Notes: a model not told the origin generated them from the letters alone. Numbered from the stretch's first letter, positions 1-9,766 are shown. The stretch is 64,000 nucleotides of DNA from Candidatus Binatia bacterium (GCA_029248525.1 JAQWJE010000053.1:1-64000); one strand, 5' to 3'. Numbers and translations: made by a program.

Positions 1-516
1 CAACGGAAGTGGCACCGCGTTGCTCTGCCGCTAACGCGGTCTCGACCATTGTTGGGAGGTGGGGGCCCAATGCGGCCCTCCCTCTCTTCGGTGGCGAGTC
101 AGGATGGGGTAGCGTTGGGCATCTGCATGAGACTCCCGAACGATTGGACAAAGCCTGCTCTCAAGAAAGCAGGTAGAAGAGGGGTAGGGAGGCTGCTACC
201 GCAAGAAGGCGGCAACGCTTTGATTCCCCGCGAGAATCGCTGCCGGTCGGTCCGGGCAGAGTACGGTTTCGTAGGCCGTCCCAGCGCGCGGAAATCGGCC
301 GCGATCAGCCTCCGCGGAGCTTTCGGGCAGTACGCGTCGCGTGCAGGATGGGGCAGTGCCTGCTCCGTTCGATTTAGCTGCATGAAACCTATTTTCTCAT
401 GGGCGAAACGTCACGCGGCGAACGTCAATGTTTGAAAAATCCAATATTGACGTAGGTTATTTTCCGCCGTAACCTTTTTTGCAATCGACATTAAACACCA
501 AACTGAAGCAGGTCCC
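1..516. other. Left-edge stretch without a convincing gene
   Basis: I see no recognisable protein in this stretch. Open frames exist on both strands but resemble no family I know and carry no good ribosome-binding site. The segment just before 517 is AT-rich compared with its surroundings (about 420-500) and is the likely promoter region of the secreted protein that starts at 517. A 20-bp sequence at 391-410 recurs near 7117. Confidence 0.4.
391..410. repeat. Dispersed 20-bp repeat, copy 1
   Basis: The sequence attttctcatgggcgaaacg matches 7117-7136 with one mismatch. On the minus strand both copies translate to the same octapeptide RFAHEKIG, so they may be leftovers of one duplicated coding sequence and not a regulatory site. 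Copy 1 lies about 107 bp upstream of the secreted Cys-rich gene at 517. Confidence 0.5.
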
Positions 517-1245
517 ATGAAAACCACAATCCTCACCCTGGCCGTCGCGCTGGCATTCTCGTTCACCGCGACCCCGGCTGATGCACTCGACGTTCTAGCC
601 AAATGCCGAGTCTACAACGCCAAGATCAAGATGAACTACGCCAAATGTCTCGAACTGGACAAGGTTCTGGTCGAGAAGGGCAAAGCGGCCAAGGGCATCT
701 GCGGTTCCAGGCGCACCGCATCGCTCGAGAAAGCAACGGCCAAGGTTGTCACCAAGCTGGGCGTCCGTGCTGCTGACTGCGGAATTGATACCGATACCGC
801 CGACGCGGACCAAGCCCTGCAGTGGCTAGCCTCCGGCGACGGATCTCTGACGGCAGAGCAGGAAGCCGCCTTGGCGGGAACGGCGGCTGATATCACCTCG
901 GACAACCCAGCGGTTTGCGAGGCTGCGGGCGGGACGTGGGAGAACGACGCGTGTACGGCGTCCTCGAACTATGACTGCGCGCTTGGCGCGATATGCAGTT
1001 TTTTTGCCGAGAAATACCCCCAAGACCTGAGGTACTATACCAACTATTATTTTGGTGACACCGCCGTTTCAAAGAGTTGCAACGATAAAATTTGGAGGGA
1101 GCTACAGTCACACGCCGAGAGTGATTTTGTTTTTTTCGCAGGCTCAATTAGTGGTTTTTCGGAAGGGGGTTCCGTGAACGACCTGTGTGGTCCGTACGGT
1201 CAATGCGACAATCTGGCAAACCCAGCGGACTGTGTCTTTTCTTGA
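517..1245 (+). CDS. Secreted Cys-rich protein, C-x13-C family (member 1)
   Basis: 242 residues with a Sec signal peptide (hydrophobic core ALAFSF, cleavage near TPADA, residue 23). The mature N-terminal part is Lys-rich and probably helical, with Cys at 30, 44, 62 and 88. The 13-residue gap between the first two Cys, and a basic residue three positions after the third, are shared with the small secreted proteins at 9767, 14718 (minus) and 37257 (minus). The C-terminal half is a second Cys-rich domain containing CEAAGGTWENDAC. The signal-peptide DNA is about 93% identical to that at 9767 although the mature parts are diverged. A decayed copy of part of the C-terminal domain lies at 6561-6641. 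Function unknown; export to periplasm or outside is inferred from the signal peptide. Confidence 0.8.
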   Translation: MKTTILTLAVALAFSFTATPADALDVLAKCRVYNAKIKMNYAKCLELDKVLVEKGKAAKGICGSRRTASLEKATAKVVTKLGVRAADCGIDTDTADADQALQWLASGDGSLTAEQEAALAGTAADITSDNPAVCEAAGGTWENDACTASSNYDCALGAICSFFAEKYPQDLRYYTNYYFGDTAVSKSCNDKIWRELQSHAESDFVFFAGSISGFSEGGSVNDLCGPYGQCDNLANPADCVFS

Positions 1246-1397
1246 CCGTTCCCAATCAGCAAAACTCGTTGGACAGATTATGTGCGGGTAACCAATCGCA
1301 CCGCGCCCGTCCCGCACCTGCGGGCCGTTTGAAAAACGACGACGAACACAACTCGCTGTCTCCAAGCGCCGCGTGCGGCCTGCTCATCGAACTGCGT

Positions 1398-3365
1398 TCA
1401 TTCGGTCACGCAGGGCTCGCCGCCGCAGATGTCGATCAACCCGCCTTCTGAGCGTAAGTATTCGGTTACGGCAATCAGGATCGCTGGGACTTCGGAAGGT
1501 TTCCCGTGAGGATCTTCCCCATCCCGGGGTGCAAGGTTCTCGATCGGGGGGGGCGGTGTGCCGAAGTCCCAGACCAGAAGTGCATGCCCGCTATAGGGGT
1601 AGGTCTCGATCGGCTCGATTCCCCAGAACTCTTCGACGGCAGTGCCGCGCCCTTCCCGCAAAGCTGGCGCGCGGAGGCGAGCACCGATCGATCGGGCCGC
1701 ATATTCAGTCCCGACATTGGCCACTTGGTGGTCGCCAAATGCCTCCAGGTAGAGGATGTTGTGCTCCGGCGTGTCCGGGTAGCTGTCGGGGCCGAGTCGC
1801 TCGAGGTGCCCATTGGCCTCCGCGGGGTCCCAAAGCATCTGCATGAGTCCGAAGCCAATTTTTCGCTCCAGTGCTGCGGGGTATGCCTCAGACATGAAGC
1901 TCGCGAAAGCGTCAAAGTCGATGCTGCGCGGGATGAGCAAGCCATATTGAGCAGCGCCCACCGCCATCACGGCACGCGTCCAATCCTGCGCGATTGCGGT
2001 CGTGGCACCACCGAGAATGCCGCCCTGACTGGCTCCGAGGAAGAACAAGTCGTCTTTTCTCAGGACCGAGGCGTTGCCTCCATTGCGGAAGGCTGGATGG
2101 CTGCCGAGGCCCGCCGGATGGAGCATCAGGCGGCCCAGGAATAGAAATTCGAGCTGTCCCTGCTGGAGGCGATCGGCTTGTTCGCGGAACCGTCCGAGTT
2201 GCCCGAGGATCTGGGTCACGGTCGGGACATCCTCGGTTGACATCCCGATCCAGTCCGCGCCGCAAAAAGCAATATTGATGCTGCCGCCGAGACTACCGAG
2301 CCCGGCCGTCTGGGATGCTTCGCCCAGCAGTCCATGGCCAAACACAAACTGGCGGGCGGGATTCTCGGGTGTGGCCATCTTGGGAACGGTGCAGACAAAG
2401 TTGGCTTCCCGATAGGGAACTTCCGGATTCTGTTGGGGGAGGGAGTCCCCCCCCTCGTCATGGAACACGTTGCCCGGACCGCCGTCGCCCGTCAGGTATA
2501 AGGGGACTCGGAATGTTCCGCGCACGATCTGGACCAGCCCGCCGTCGGAGACCGAATCGATGGTGAATTCGGGCGAATCATCGGCGAGCATCGCGAAGGC
2601 ATCGTCCCGTATGTGGAGGAGCCTGCGTGCCAGCGAATCCTGACTTCGGACGGTATGGGCCCAAGCGAGCTGCAGGGTGTCCCGTGGCACGCCGGCCGAC
2701 TCGAGGTCCTCGAATATCCTTTCCATGGCCTGCCGACGGGCCTCGACCCGCGGCGCGTCCGTGCGGACTCCGTCGCGGTAGGCGGCAAAGATGATCGACG
2801 GTTCCAGCAACTCGCCTGCGGCGTTGCGCAGGTTACGAATCCCCACGACGTGCCGATGTCCGGCACGCAGCGAGCGGGCCGGTCGGATCAATAGAGCCGG
2901 ATCCTCGCCTTCGGGGAAGGAGGCATCAAGTTCGGACCAGAAGGGAACCCGTTCCCCCGTATTCGTATCGATCAGCACGATGCTCGCGTCCGTGTCCAGA
3001 CTGCGAGCAATATCGGTCACGGGCGGCAGATCCGAGGTTTCGGCATCGAGGCCCGGGAACATCGTGATCATCAATCCTCCCGGGCTGAAACCGTCGTTGC
3101 GATTCCATTCGGCAGGGTCCATCCGAATGCCCTCGCTATTGCGCAGGAGTACCTCGGGGCCGAAGTCCACGCGTCGTCCGGTCACCGTGGCATCGTCCTC
3201 GCGGGTAAAGACATCACTGGGAAAGGGGGTGAGGCAATGCTGAGGGTCGAGAAACTCGCAATCGCGGTCGGTCTCGATCTCGACGGGCACTACAGTTTGG
3301 GAGCTTCCCCCGCAGGCCGCAGAGAAAATGGATATAATTGCGATGGGGGCGAGGACTCTCTTCAT
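1398..3365 (-). CDS. Large lipoprotein of the alpha/beta-hydrolase (lipase-like) fold
   Basis: About 655 residues from the ATG at 3365, chosen because it begins a lipoprotein signal (MKRVLAPIAIISIFSAAC, lipidated Cys followed by GGSS); the open frame extends further upstream without a plausible signal. The central segment GHGLLGE and the serine elbow GASQGG (roughly residue 450) indicate an alpha/beta hydrolase, and the C-terminal YSGHALLVWD probably supplies the catalytic His. The length resembles large extracellular lipase-like lipoproteins. Substrate is not predictable. It is transcribed in the same direction as aconitase B but 164 bp separate them, so an operon is not implied. It is one of five lipoprotein hydrolases in the window. 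Confidence 0.75.
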   Translation of the reverse strand: MKRVLAPIAIISIFSAACGGSSQTVVPVEIETDRDCEFLDPQHCLTPFPSDVFTREDDATVTGRRVDFGPEVLLRNSEGIRMDPAEWNRNDGFSPGGLMITMFPGLDAETSDLPPVTDIARSLDTDASIVLIDTNTGERVPFWSELDASFPEGEDPALLIRPARSLRAGHRHVVGIRNLRNAAGELLEPSIIFAAYRDGVRTDAPRVEARRQAMERIFEDLESAGVPRDTLQLAWAHTVRSQDSLARRLLHIRDDAFAMLADDSPEFTIDSVSDGGLVQIVRGTFRVPLYLTGDGGPGNVFHDEGGDSLPQQNPEVPYREANFVCTVPKMATPENPARQFVFGHGLLGEASQTAGLGSLGGSINIAFCGADWIGMSTEDVPTVTQILGQLGRFREQADRLQQGQLEFLFLGRLMLHPAGLGSHPAFRNGGNASVLRKDDLFFLGASQGGILGGATTAIAQDWTRAVMAVGAAQYGLLIPRSIDFDAFASFMSEAYPAALERKIGFGLMQMLWDPAEANGHLERLGPDSYPDTPEHNILYLEAFGDHQVANVGTEYAARSIGARLRAPALREGRGTAVEEFWGIEPIETYPYSGHALLVWDFGTPPPPIENLAPRDGEDPHGKPSEVPAILIAVTEYLRSEGGLIDICGGEPCVTE

Positions 3366-3529
3366 AGGCAGGTCATATGCTGTTGGTCTGGTGGTCGGCA
3401 AGTCTTGTGGGTTTAGGGGGTGGGCCTCGGACATGGCGGCTGGCAAGGTTTTTGCGGTCAGGCAGCCGGTTGCCTCATCGGTTTCGCTCTTGCGCTAGAC
3501 GGAAACGACGCCGGGCAAGGGCGCGGTGC

Positions 3530-6310
3530 CTAGCTCGGCGGTGCGCTCAGGTCTTTGCTCGGGGGCGCGAATTCAGTGAGCTTGATTCCACTGACGGCAG
3601 CCTTGTACTCGTCGAGGGTGGGGGTGCGACCCAGGATCGAGGAGAGCACGACGACAGGTGTTGACGCGAGGAGAGACTCGCCCTTCTTGTCTGTCGCGTC
3701 GGCGACGACGCGTCCCTGAAAGAGGCGAGTTGAGGTTGCCATGACGGTATCACCCTTCGCCGCTTTCTCCTGGTTGCCCATGCAGAGATTGCAGCCCGGG
3801 CGTTCGAGGTAGAGTTGATTCTCGTAATCGGTGCGGGCAATGTTTTTTGGGGCCGTGTCGTCGAAGACAAAGCCGGCGTACTCTTGCAGGACATCCCAGT
3901 CGCCTTCGGCCTTGAGCTCATCGACGATATTATACGTCGGCGGGGCGACGACCAGAGGCGCTTTGAACTCGACGCTGCCGTGCTGTTCTTTAAGGTTCTT
4001 GAGCATATGCGACAGGATCTTCATGTCGCCCTTGTGGACCATGCACGAGCCGATGAAGCCGAGATCTACCGCCTTTTCACCCTTGTAGTAGGTGAGGTCG
4101 CGGATAGTGTCGTGGGTGTAACGTTTGGAGGCGTCCTCGTTGTAGACATCGGGGTCCGCGATCATGGGTTCATCGATCTTGTCGAGGTCGACAGTGAACT
4201 CCGCGTAATACTTGGCACCGCCATCGGGCGCGAGGGCGGGCTTGTCGCCTGCGTGGATCTCGGCGATGCGTCTGTCCGCATGGTCGATGAGGCCCTTCAG
4301 CACTTTCTTTTCGTTGTCCATGCCCTTGTCGACCATGATCTGGATACGGCTCTTGGCGATCTCGAGCGACTTGATCAGGGTCTCGCCCTCCGAGATGCAA
4401 ATGGAAGCCTTGGCTTTCATTTCCGCTGTCCAGTCAGTGAAGGTGAAGGCCTGGTCGGCCTCGAGCGTGCCGATATGAACCTCGATGATCCGCCCCTGGA
4501 AGACGTTGTCGCCACCGAACTGCGCGAGCATCTGCTGCTGTGTTGCGTGAACAACATCACGGAAGTCCATGTGGTCGGCCATTTTTCCCTTGAAGGTGAC
4601 CTTCACGGACTCGGGAATGGGCATGGAGGCTTCGCCTGTGGCGAGCGCGAGCGCCACCGTGCCGGAGTCGGCTCCGAAGGCGACGCCCTTGGACATGCGG
4701 GTGTGGGAATCGCCACCGATGATGATCGCCCAATCGTCCACAGTGAGGTCGTTGAGCACCTTGTGAATGACGTCGGTCATCGCGGGGTAGGAGCCCTCGG
4801 GGTCCCGCGCCGTGATGAGTCCGAATTTCTTCATGAACGTCATGAGCTTGGGGATATTCGCCTCGGCTTTTTTGTCCCACACGGAGGCGGTGTGGCAACC
4901 GGACTGGTAGGCGCCATCGATGATCGGCGAGATGACCGTCGCAGCCATCATCTCGAGCTCCTGAGAGGTCATCAGGCCCGTGGTGTCCTGCGAGCCGACG
5001 ATATTGACCTCGACCCGGACATCGGAGCCGCAGTGAAGAATCTTACCGGGGGTGGTGCCGACCGCGTTCTCGTTGAAGATCTTCTCGACCGCGGTAAGGC
5101 CTTGCCCCTCGTGGGAGATCTCTTGCGAGCGGGCGTAGACCTCCGGAGCTTCGATCCCGAGTGTCCTGGCTGCGAAGGTCTGCAGCTTCTTTCCGAACAC
5201 CACCGAGTAGGATCCTCCCGCCTTCATGAACTCCACCTGCTGGGGAGTGAAGGCGCTGGAGACGTCGATCAGCTCTTCGCCATCCTTATAGAGCTTCTTT
5301 TCTTGGGTGTTGATGGTGAGAACGGTTCCAGTGTCGACGGAATATGTCTGCTCGAGCACGGGATCGCCGTCTTCACCGCGGATGATATTCCCGTCAGCGT
5401 CCTGCTTCTTGACCCAGTTGTTGAGGTCGAGCCCGATCCCGCCTGTCACACCGACAGTCGTCATGAAGATCGGGGAGATGCCGTTGGTGCCCGCGACGAC
5501 CGGAGCGATGTTGATGAATGGAACGTAGGGGCTGGCCTGCTCGCCAATCCAGAGCGCGACGTTGTTTACGCCGGACATCCGGGAAGAGCCGACGCCCATG
5601 GTCCCCTTCTCGGCGATGAGCATCACCCGCTTGTCAGGGTGCTCCTCCTTCAGCCCGACTAGCTCTCTCTGAGCGTCTTCGCTGATCAAACACTTCCCGT
5701 GGAGCTCGCGATCGGAACGGGAATGAGCGTCGCTGCCGGGAGAGAGCAGGTCGGTCGAGATGTCGCCGATGCCGGCGACGTAAGTCACAAGTTCGATGGT
5801 CTCGGGGATGTCGGGGAGCTTGGTGAAGAACTCGGCCTTGGCGTAGCTCTCGAGGATGCCCGTGGCGATCGGGTTGCCTGCCTGATGGGCCTCCTTGAGA
5901 CGCTGGGTGTCGGCGTCGTAGAGGAAGACCTGAGTCTTCAACACATCCGCGGCGGCTTTGGAGACCTCCTCATCGCCGCCGAGCGCGAGGTCGAGGAGAA
6001 CGGCGATGGAGGGGCCGCCTTTCATGTGGGAGAGCTGTTCAAAGGCGGAGGCGGCGTCGATCTCTTCGACCTTGGCTTCGCCGAGGATGATCTCCTTGAG
6101 GAAGGCCGCCTTGGCGCCGGCCGCGCTCGTGGTTCCGGGCAGCGTGTTGTAGATAAAGAAGCGGAGCGCCTCCGTTCGATGAGCGCTCAGGGGGTCCTTG
6201 ATCAGCCCGATGAGTTCGCCGACCAGATCGGCTCCGTCGATCGGTTTCGCGTGGAGTTCATCGTTTTTTCGGTCTGCAATTTCTGCGAGGTAGCTTTCGT
6301 AAAGGCTCAT
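3530..6310 (-). CDS. acnB: Bifunctional aconitate hydratase 2 / 2-methylisocitrate dehydratase
   Basis: 926 residues, slightly longer than the usual ~865 of AcnB. It begins with the AcnB HEAT-like helical domain (residues 1-160), followed by the swivel domain with DLLSPGSDAHSRSDRELHG around 190-210, then the catalytic domains. Substrate-binding GGDSHTRMSKG is near residue 530, GSCMVHKGDM near 750, and the [4Fe-4S] ligands are the GSCM Cys plus CNLCMGNQ near 840. It converts citrate to isocitrate in the cytoplasmic TCA cycle and, in many bacteria, 2-methyl-cis-aconitate in propionate breakdown. The domain order and cluster motifs make the AcnB assignment secure; the substrate range is from family knowledge. 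No other TCA genes are adjacent. Confidence 0.97.
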   Translation of the reverse strand: MSLYESYLAEIADRKNDELHAKPIDGADLVGELIGLIKDPLSAHRTEALRFFIYNTLPGTTSAAGAKAAFLKEIILGEAKVEEIDAASAFEQLSHMKGGPSIAVLLDLALGGDEEVSKAAADVLKTQVFLYDADTQRLKEAHQAGNPIATGILESYAKAEFFTKLPDIPETIELVTYVAGIGDISTDLLSPGSDAHSRSDRELHGKCLISEDAQRELVGLKEEHPDKRVMLIAEKGTMGVGSSRMSGVNNVALWIGEQASPYVPFINIAPVVAGTNGISPIFMTTVGVTGGIGLDLNNWVKKQDADGNIIRGEDGDPVLEQTYSVDTGTVLTINTQEKKLYKDGEELIDVSSAFTPQQVEFMKAGGSYSVVFGKKLQTFAARTLGIEAPEVYARSQEISHEGQGLTAVEKIFNENAVGTTPGKILHCGSDVRVEVNIVGSQDTTGLMTSQELEMMAATVISPIIDGAYQSGCHTASVWDKKAEANIPKLMTFMKKFGLITARDPEGSYPAMTDVIHKVLNDLTVDDWAIIIGGDSHTRMSKGVAFGADSGTVALALATGEASMPIPESVKVTFKGKMADHMDFRDVVHATQQQMLAQFGGDNVFQGRIIEVHIGTLEADQAFTFTDWTAEMKAKASICISEGETLIKSLEIAKSRIQIMVDKGMDNEKKVLKGLIDHADRRIAEIHAGDKPALAPDGGAKYYAEFTVDLDKIDEPMIADPDVYNEDASKRYTHDTIRDLTYYKGEKAVDLGFIGSCMVHKGDMKILSHMLKNLKEQHGSVEFKAPLVVAPPTYNIVDELKAEGDWDVLQEYAGFVFDDTAPKNIARTDYENQLYLERPGCNLCMGNQEKAAKGDTVMATSTRLFQGRVVADATDKKGESLLASTPVVVLSSILGRTPTLDEYKAAVSGIKLTEFAPPSKDLSAPPS

Positions 6311-6560
6311 GGTGCTCTCTTTTCTTCAGGCGAGTCCTGAGGGGGCCGCTTGGCGTCGCCGCCACGGGCAGGACGGGCGGGCAATGCTGACTTTTGGCAG
6401 AATCGGGATAGACGAATAGAGCGCCTTCCGCGAAAAAAGGGCCCCGGTGATGAATACCGACTCGATCATGGAAATGCCAACTGGCGCGGGTGAGATTGCG
6501 ATGTCGTGGCATTTGGGACTGCGAATATTCGTGTGGATGCGCAGCGCTCAGGTGAAGTGA

Positions 6561-6641
6561 TTCGCAGACGTAGCTGTGGCGACGAGCTACAACTGCGCGA
6601 TTGGCGCGATGTGCAGCTATTGGGCGGCACGAGTTACATGA
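6561..6641 (+). pseudogene. Relic of the Cys-rich C-terminal domain seen at 517-1245
   Basis: Frame 6585-6641 reads SYNCAIGAMCSYWAARVT and then stops. It aligns with NYDCALGAICSFFAEKYP of the protein at 517 (DNA 968-1010), including both Cys, with about 80% nucleotide identity over the core 33 bp. There is no start codon, and a stop lies just upstream in frame. I read it as a decayed fragment of a paralogue. Confidence 0.55.
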
Positions 6642-6771
6642 TGTGGGTATACAACGAGTTCGAAGAGTGTTGCGACGCAGCTGCGCCGGACCGAACAGTC
6701 TTCTGCCGGTGCAGCCGCGACCTGCTTCACGATGGTTCTGGACATGGTCCTGAGAGATAAGGATGGTGTCT

Positions 6772-7151
6772 TCAAGGCCCTGAAGAAGTAGTTTTCGCAC
6801 ACCGTTGCTGGTTTCGAGTCATCCGCTGATGCCGTTCGCCGCTGCCGGATGCATGATGCATGAAGTACTGGAACGTCTCTCCGAACAGGTTGTCCCGATA
6901 CCGCTGTAGATCGATGAAGCGTTTGGCGGCTTGGTCACTGGCCGCATCAAGCGGTAGGCCACGGTCTGTAATTCCTTGGATGATTATGGCGATTCGTGAT
7001 TCTTGTTCAGGAACTCCCAGATGAATTGGGTGCCTTTATCTGTGGAGCATCCCCAAGGGCTGCGATTGTCGACCAGGCATTCCGGGTAGCCTTTTTGATT
7101 CACGTGTATAAGGCCAATTTTCTCATGCGCGAAACGCCTGCAGGGCTGCAT
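6772..7151 (-). pseudogene. Frameshifted gene remnant of unknown family
   Basis: On the minus strand an ATG at 7151 opens a 55-codon frame ending at 6984 (includes EKIGLIHVNQKGYPECLV and STDKGTQFIWEFLNKN). A second frame, open from about 7035 to 6772, continues with RIAIIIQGITDRGLPLD and AAKRFIDLQRYRDNLF. Joined by one frameshift near 6995 the two give a plausible ~125-residue protein start. I do not recognise the family. The first part shares RFAHEKIG with the minus-strand translation of 391-410. It could be a mobile-element or enzyme relic. Confidence 0.3.
7117..7136. repeat. Dispersed 20-bp repeat, copy 2
   Basis: The sequence attttctcatgcgcgaaacg differs from 391-410 at one base. Here it lies inside the beginning of the minus-strand gene remnant at 6772-7151, encoding RFAHEKIG. 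Confidence 0.5.
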
Positions 7152-7224
7152 GCTATCTCCTCAAAGGCTATGTGTTGGCGGGGTGGTGCAACCAAATGTT
7201 TTGCAACGAATCGCGCAGCGCGGC

Positions 7225-8277
7225 ATGATCAACAAGATGGAGAGCAACGATGTTGGGGGTCGGGGCAAACGCGGCCGTAATGCCGCGTTCCTGATTGCGT
7301 GTAGCATCCTGCTGATCGCCGGCTGCGGGGGTTCCAGCTCAGGGACGGTCCTGACCGAGCCGACACCCCTCCCGGAAGCACTGTCGGAACTCGATGCGAG
7401 CTTTCATGAAGCGATCGCCTATGGCCCGTCCGTCGAGAAAAACCTCTTCGATATACTATTGCCGAAAAATCCTTATGCGGCCCCTCTGGTGATCTACTTT
7501 CATGGTGGCGATTTCACCGGTGGCTCTCGGTCGGTTGCGTGGTCCGAGGACTCGGCTCCCCAGATCAAGAGACTGATCGATGCGGACGTCGCGGTCGCGA
7601 GCGTCGACTACCGGTTTCTGAACAGGTCCGAGGCATTGGGCCTCCGAACCCCTTTGGGGGACGGGGCGCGCTCTGTTCAATTCATACGCCTCCATGCCGA
7701 GAAGCTAGGTATCGACGCCGCTCGCATCGTGCTTCTGGGTGATTCGGTTGGCGCCGGCATGAGCCTCTGGATTGCCGTGAGCGACGACCGCGCGGAGCCT
7801 TTCAGCACCGATCCGGTCCTGCGGCAGTCGACGCGAGTGCAGGGCGCGATCCTGCGCGAGACGCAGGCTAGCTTCGACGTGGACCGTTGGAGCGAAGATG
7901 TATTTTATGGAAGCGGCGCTTGCTTTCGGGGGGGATCGCGTTGTCCCGAACTCGAGGACAAAATCCTGGATTTCTACGGCATCTCCGACCTCGACGACCT
8001 TGGTTCGTCCGAAACCCGCGCTTACCGGCGCGACGTTGACATGATCCCGCTTATGACAGCGGACGACCCCGCCCTCTTCATCCGAAACCAGGACCGACCG
8101 AATCGATTGCCGTCCAATTGGGACCTCATCTTGCACCACCCAAGACACGCGACCACGATCGCGGACAAAGCCAGCCGGGTCGGGATCGAGTACACTCTCT
8201 ACGCGCCCGCTTTGGGCATCGAGGACTTCCGCGGCGAGAACGAAGTCGACTTCGCGTTACGAATTCTGGCGAAATAG
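7225..8277 (+). CDS. Lipoprotein carboxylesterase-like alpha/beta hydrolase
   Basis: 350 residues from the ATG at 7225; an ATG at 7237 is equally possible and neither has a clear Shine-Dalgarno. The start is placed by the lipoprotein signal (hydrophobic FLIACSILLIAGC, lipidated Cys before GGSSSG). The oxyanion motif FHGGDFTGG and the nucleophile elbow LGDSVGAG are typical of carboxylesterase / alpha/beta hydrolase fold-3 enzymes, with acid and His expected near PALFIRN and the C-terminal ALGIEDF region, though these are less certain. It probably sits on a membrane facing the periplasm or outside and cleaves esters. It stands alone, downstream of a gene graveyard. Confidence 0.75.
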   Translation: MINKMESNDVGGRGKRGRNAAFLIACSILLIAGCGGSSSGTVLTEPTPLPEALSELDASFHEAIAYGPSVEKNLFDILLPKNPYAAPLVIYFHGGDFTGGSRSVAWSEDSAPQIKRLIDADVAVASVDYRFLNRSEALGLRTPLGDGARSVQFIRLHAEKLGIDAARIVLLGDSVGAGMSLWIAVSDDRAEPFSTDPVLRQSTRVQGAILRETQASFDVDRWSEDVFYGSGACFRGGSRCPELEDKILDFYGISDLDDLGSSETRAYRRDVDMIPLMTADDPALFIRNQDRPNRLPSNWDLILHHPRHATTIADKASRVGIEYTLYAPALGIEDFRGENEVDFALRILAK

Positions 8278-8439
8278 GAGCCGCCCGTCGACGACTCGAT
8301 GAGATTCCAATCTGATCTAATCCGGTCGTTATGGCATCGCAGAACAAGAGAGTAGTTGGGCGAAGGCGGTGGCTCGGTTATTTCTTCGTTTTCTCAAGAG
8401 CCCTTTGTTAGGCTGGGCTTTTAACGAATGGAGCGATTT

Positions 8440-8790
8440 ATGAAACCGTATACAGCAAGTTTGATTAACGGGTTGATTCTCATCTTACTCTCGGGGTGGG
8501 GCTATCTCGCGTCGGAATCTCCGTCGCCGACCGCCTTGATTCCTGCCGCTTTCGGGGTTGCCTTGTTGGCTTGTTACAGTGGCCTGAAGTCGGAGAATAA
8601 GGTGGTCGCGCATGCCGCAGCCGGCCTGACGCTGGTAGTTCTCGTGGCGCTGATTATGCCGCTGCGCGGGACTATCGCTCGTGGCGATTTTGCTGCGATC
8701 AGTCGAGTGGTGGTCATGATGGTCTTTACGGCCATCGCTCTGGTCACGATGGTCAGGAGCTTCATCGAGGCCCGCCGTAACCGAGCCTGA
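8440..8790 (+). CDS. Small integral membrane protein, four predicted helices
   Basis: 116 residues, almost entirely hydrophobic: about four membrane segments (residues 5-24, 30-47, 58-77 and 85-106) and a short basic tail EARRNRA. The ATG at 8440 is preferred over 8428 because GGAG at 8430-8433 lies six bases before it. It resembles small TMEM14-like or other four-helix proteins in size and topology, but no diagnostic motif is visible, so no function is assigned. It is followed after 158 bp by tRNA-Arg. Confidence 0.7.
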   Translation: MKPYTASLINGLILILLSGWGYLASESPSPTALIPAAFGVALLACYSGLKSENKVVAHAAAGLTLVVLVALIMPLRGTIARGDFAAISRVVVMMVFTAIALVTMVRSFIEARRNRA

Positions 8791-8948
8791 TGTATTGACG
8801 GAATGTGGCCCTTGGCGACCTCGGTTCCGCCAGGTCTGAATCCGATCGGCCAACGTGCCCAGTGGTCTCGTCGGGTTTGGAACGAACCAGGTTCTCCGGC
8901 CTTTACATAGGTCTCTCGGAAGACTACATCCATGTTTCTCGCTGAATT

Positions 8949-9022
<74 letters not shown>

Positions 9023-9041
9023 TTTGAAAAGCCTCCGGTAG

Positions 9042-9065
9042 ACCCCTTATTTGCAGGGGTTTTCC
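9042..9065 (+). terminator. Rho-independent terminator after tRNA-Arg
   Basis: The stem ACCCCT (9042-9047) / AGGGGT (9055-9060) with a 7-nt loop is followed by TTTTCC, and a further T-rich tract lies at 9073-9081. It is 20 bp after the tRNA 3' end. Confidence 0.65.
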
Positions 9066-9174
9066 GGGGGTTTTTCTTTTTCCCACGCTGGCCCGTCTCG
9101 CCTGGTCGCCGATTTTCTGGCCTGAATTTGGCTCTGTTTTGGTTCTGCTCGGCGAAACCTTGTATCGCTGCGTC

Positions 9175-9615
9175 GTGGCGAAGTTGACGGAGGCAGAGGT
9201 GGAGCGGATGGGGCGGGAGGCTGCGACTAAGCGGCGAGCCGTCTGGCGATCAGACTCTGAGGTGCGAGGTCTGCGCATTAAGGTCACGCCACGCGGGAGG
9301 CGCTACTATCAGTCCCGATGGATGCGAGCAGGCGAGGCCGGGGCGATGGCGCTTCAGACCAGCGGCTCGCTATCGAAGGCGCGAGCCGAGGCGTTCAAGA
9401 TGCGGGCTATCGTCGAGCGCCGACGCGATCCTCGCGACGAGGCGAGCTACCAGCAGGCGGCGGGCGTCACCTTCGGCGAGCTTTGCGTGGCGGTCACCGG
9501 CCTCTCGCTCACCCTGGACGAGCTAGGGTTTGCCGACATGGTTCTCGTCGCGGAGTCGGCAGAGGATCAAGCGGCGATCGCGGCGTCGGTGTTCGCGGGG
9601 CGGGGATTGCAGTAG
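9175..9615 (+). pseudogene. Truncated tyrosine integrase (N-terminal part only)
   Basis: From the GTG at 9175 about 146 residues are readable. The first ~100 look like the arm-binding domain of phage-type tyrosine recombinases (DUF4102-like): VRGLRIKVTPRGRRYY, a Leu/Ala stretch with SLSKARAEAFKMR, and RRDPRDE, followed by the start of the core-binding region (GVTFGELCVAV). The whole catalytic domain with the R-H-R-Y residues is missing; the frame ends after an unrelated tail. It begins about 150 bp downstream of tRNA-Arg, the usual position for an integrated element's integrase. I read it as the remains of a lost or decayed integrative element. Confidence 0.6.
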
Positions 9616-9766
9616 TCGCCCGCAAATCGGGGCAGGCTGGAGAGATCAGCAAACGCCAACCGAGGCCAATTTTGCGGGTGCGGCGGCTTCCAAACCGCTG
9701 TGTTGACCGTCGCGGTTATCCAAAGGTACCATTTGTACTCCACGAACCACGAACGGAGCAGATCCC

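Noticed and set aside
4170-5662. Long open frames on the plus strand opposite aconitase B, one of 615 codons.
   Set aside because: They are antisense shadows of the high-G+C acnB coding sequence, with no family similarity and no ribosome-binding site.
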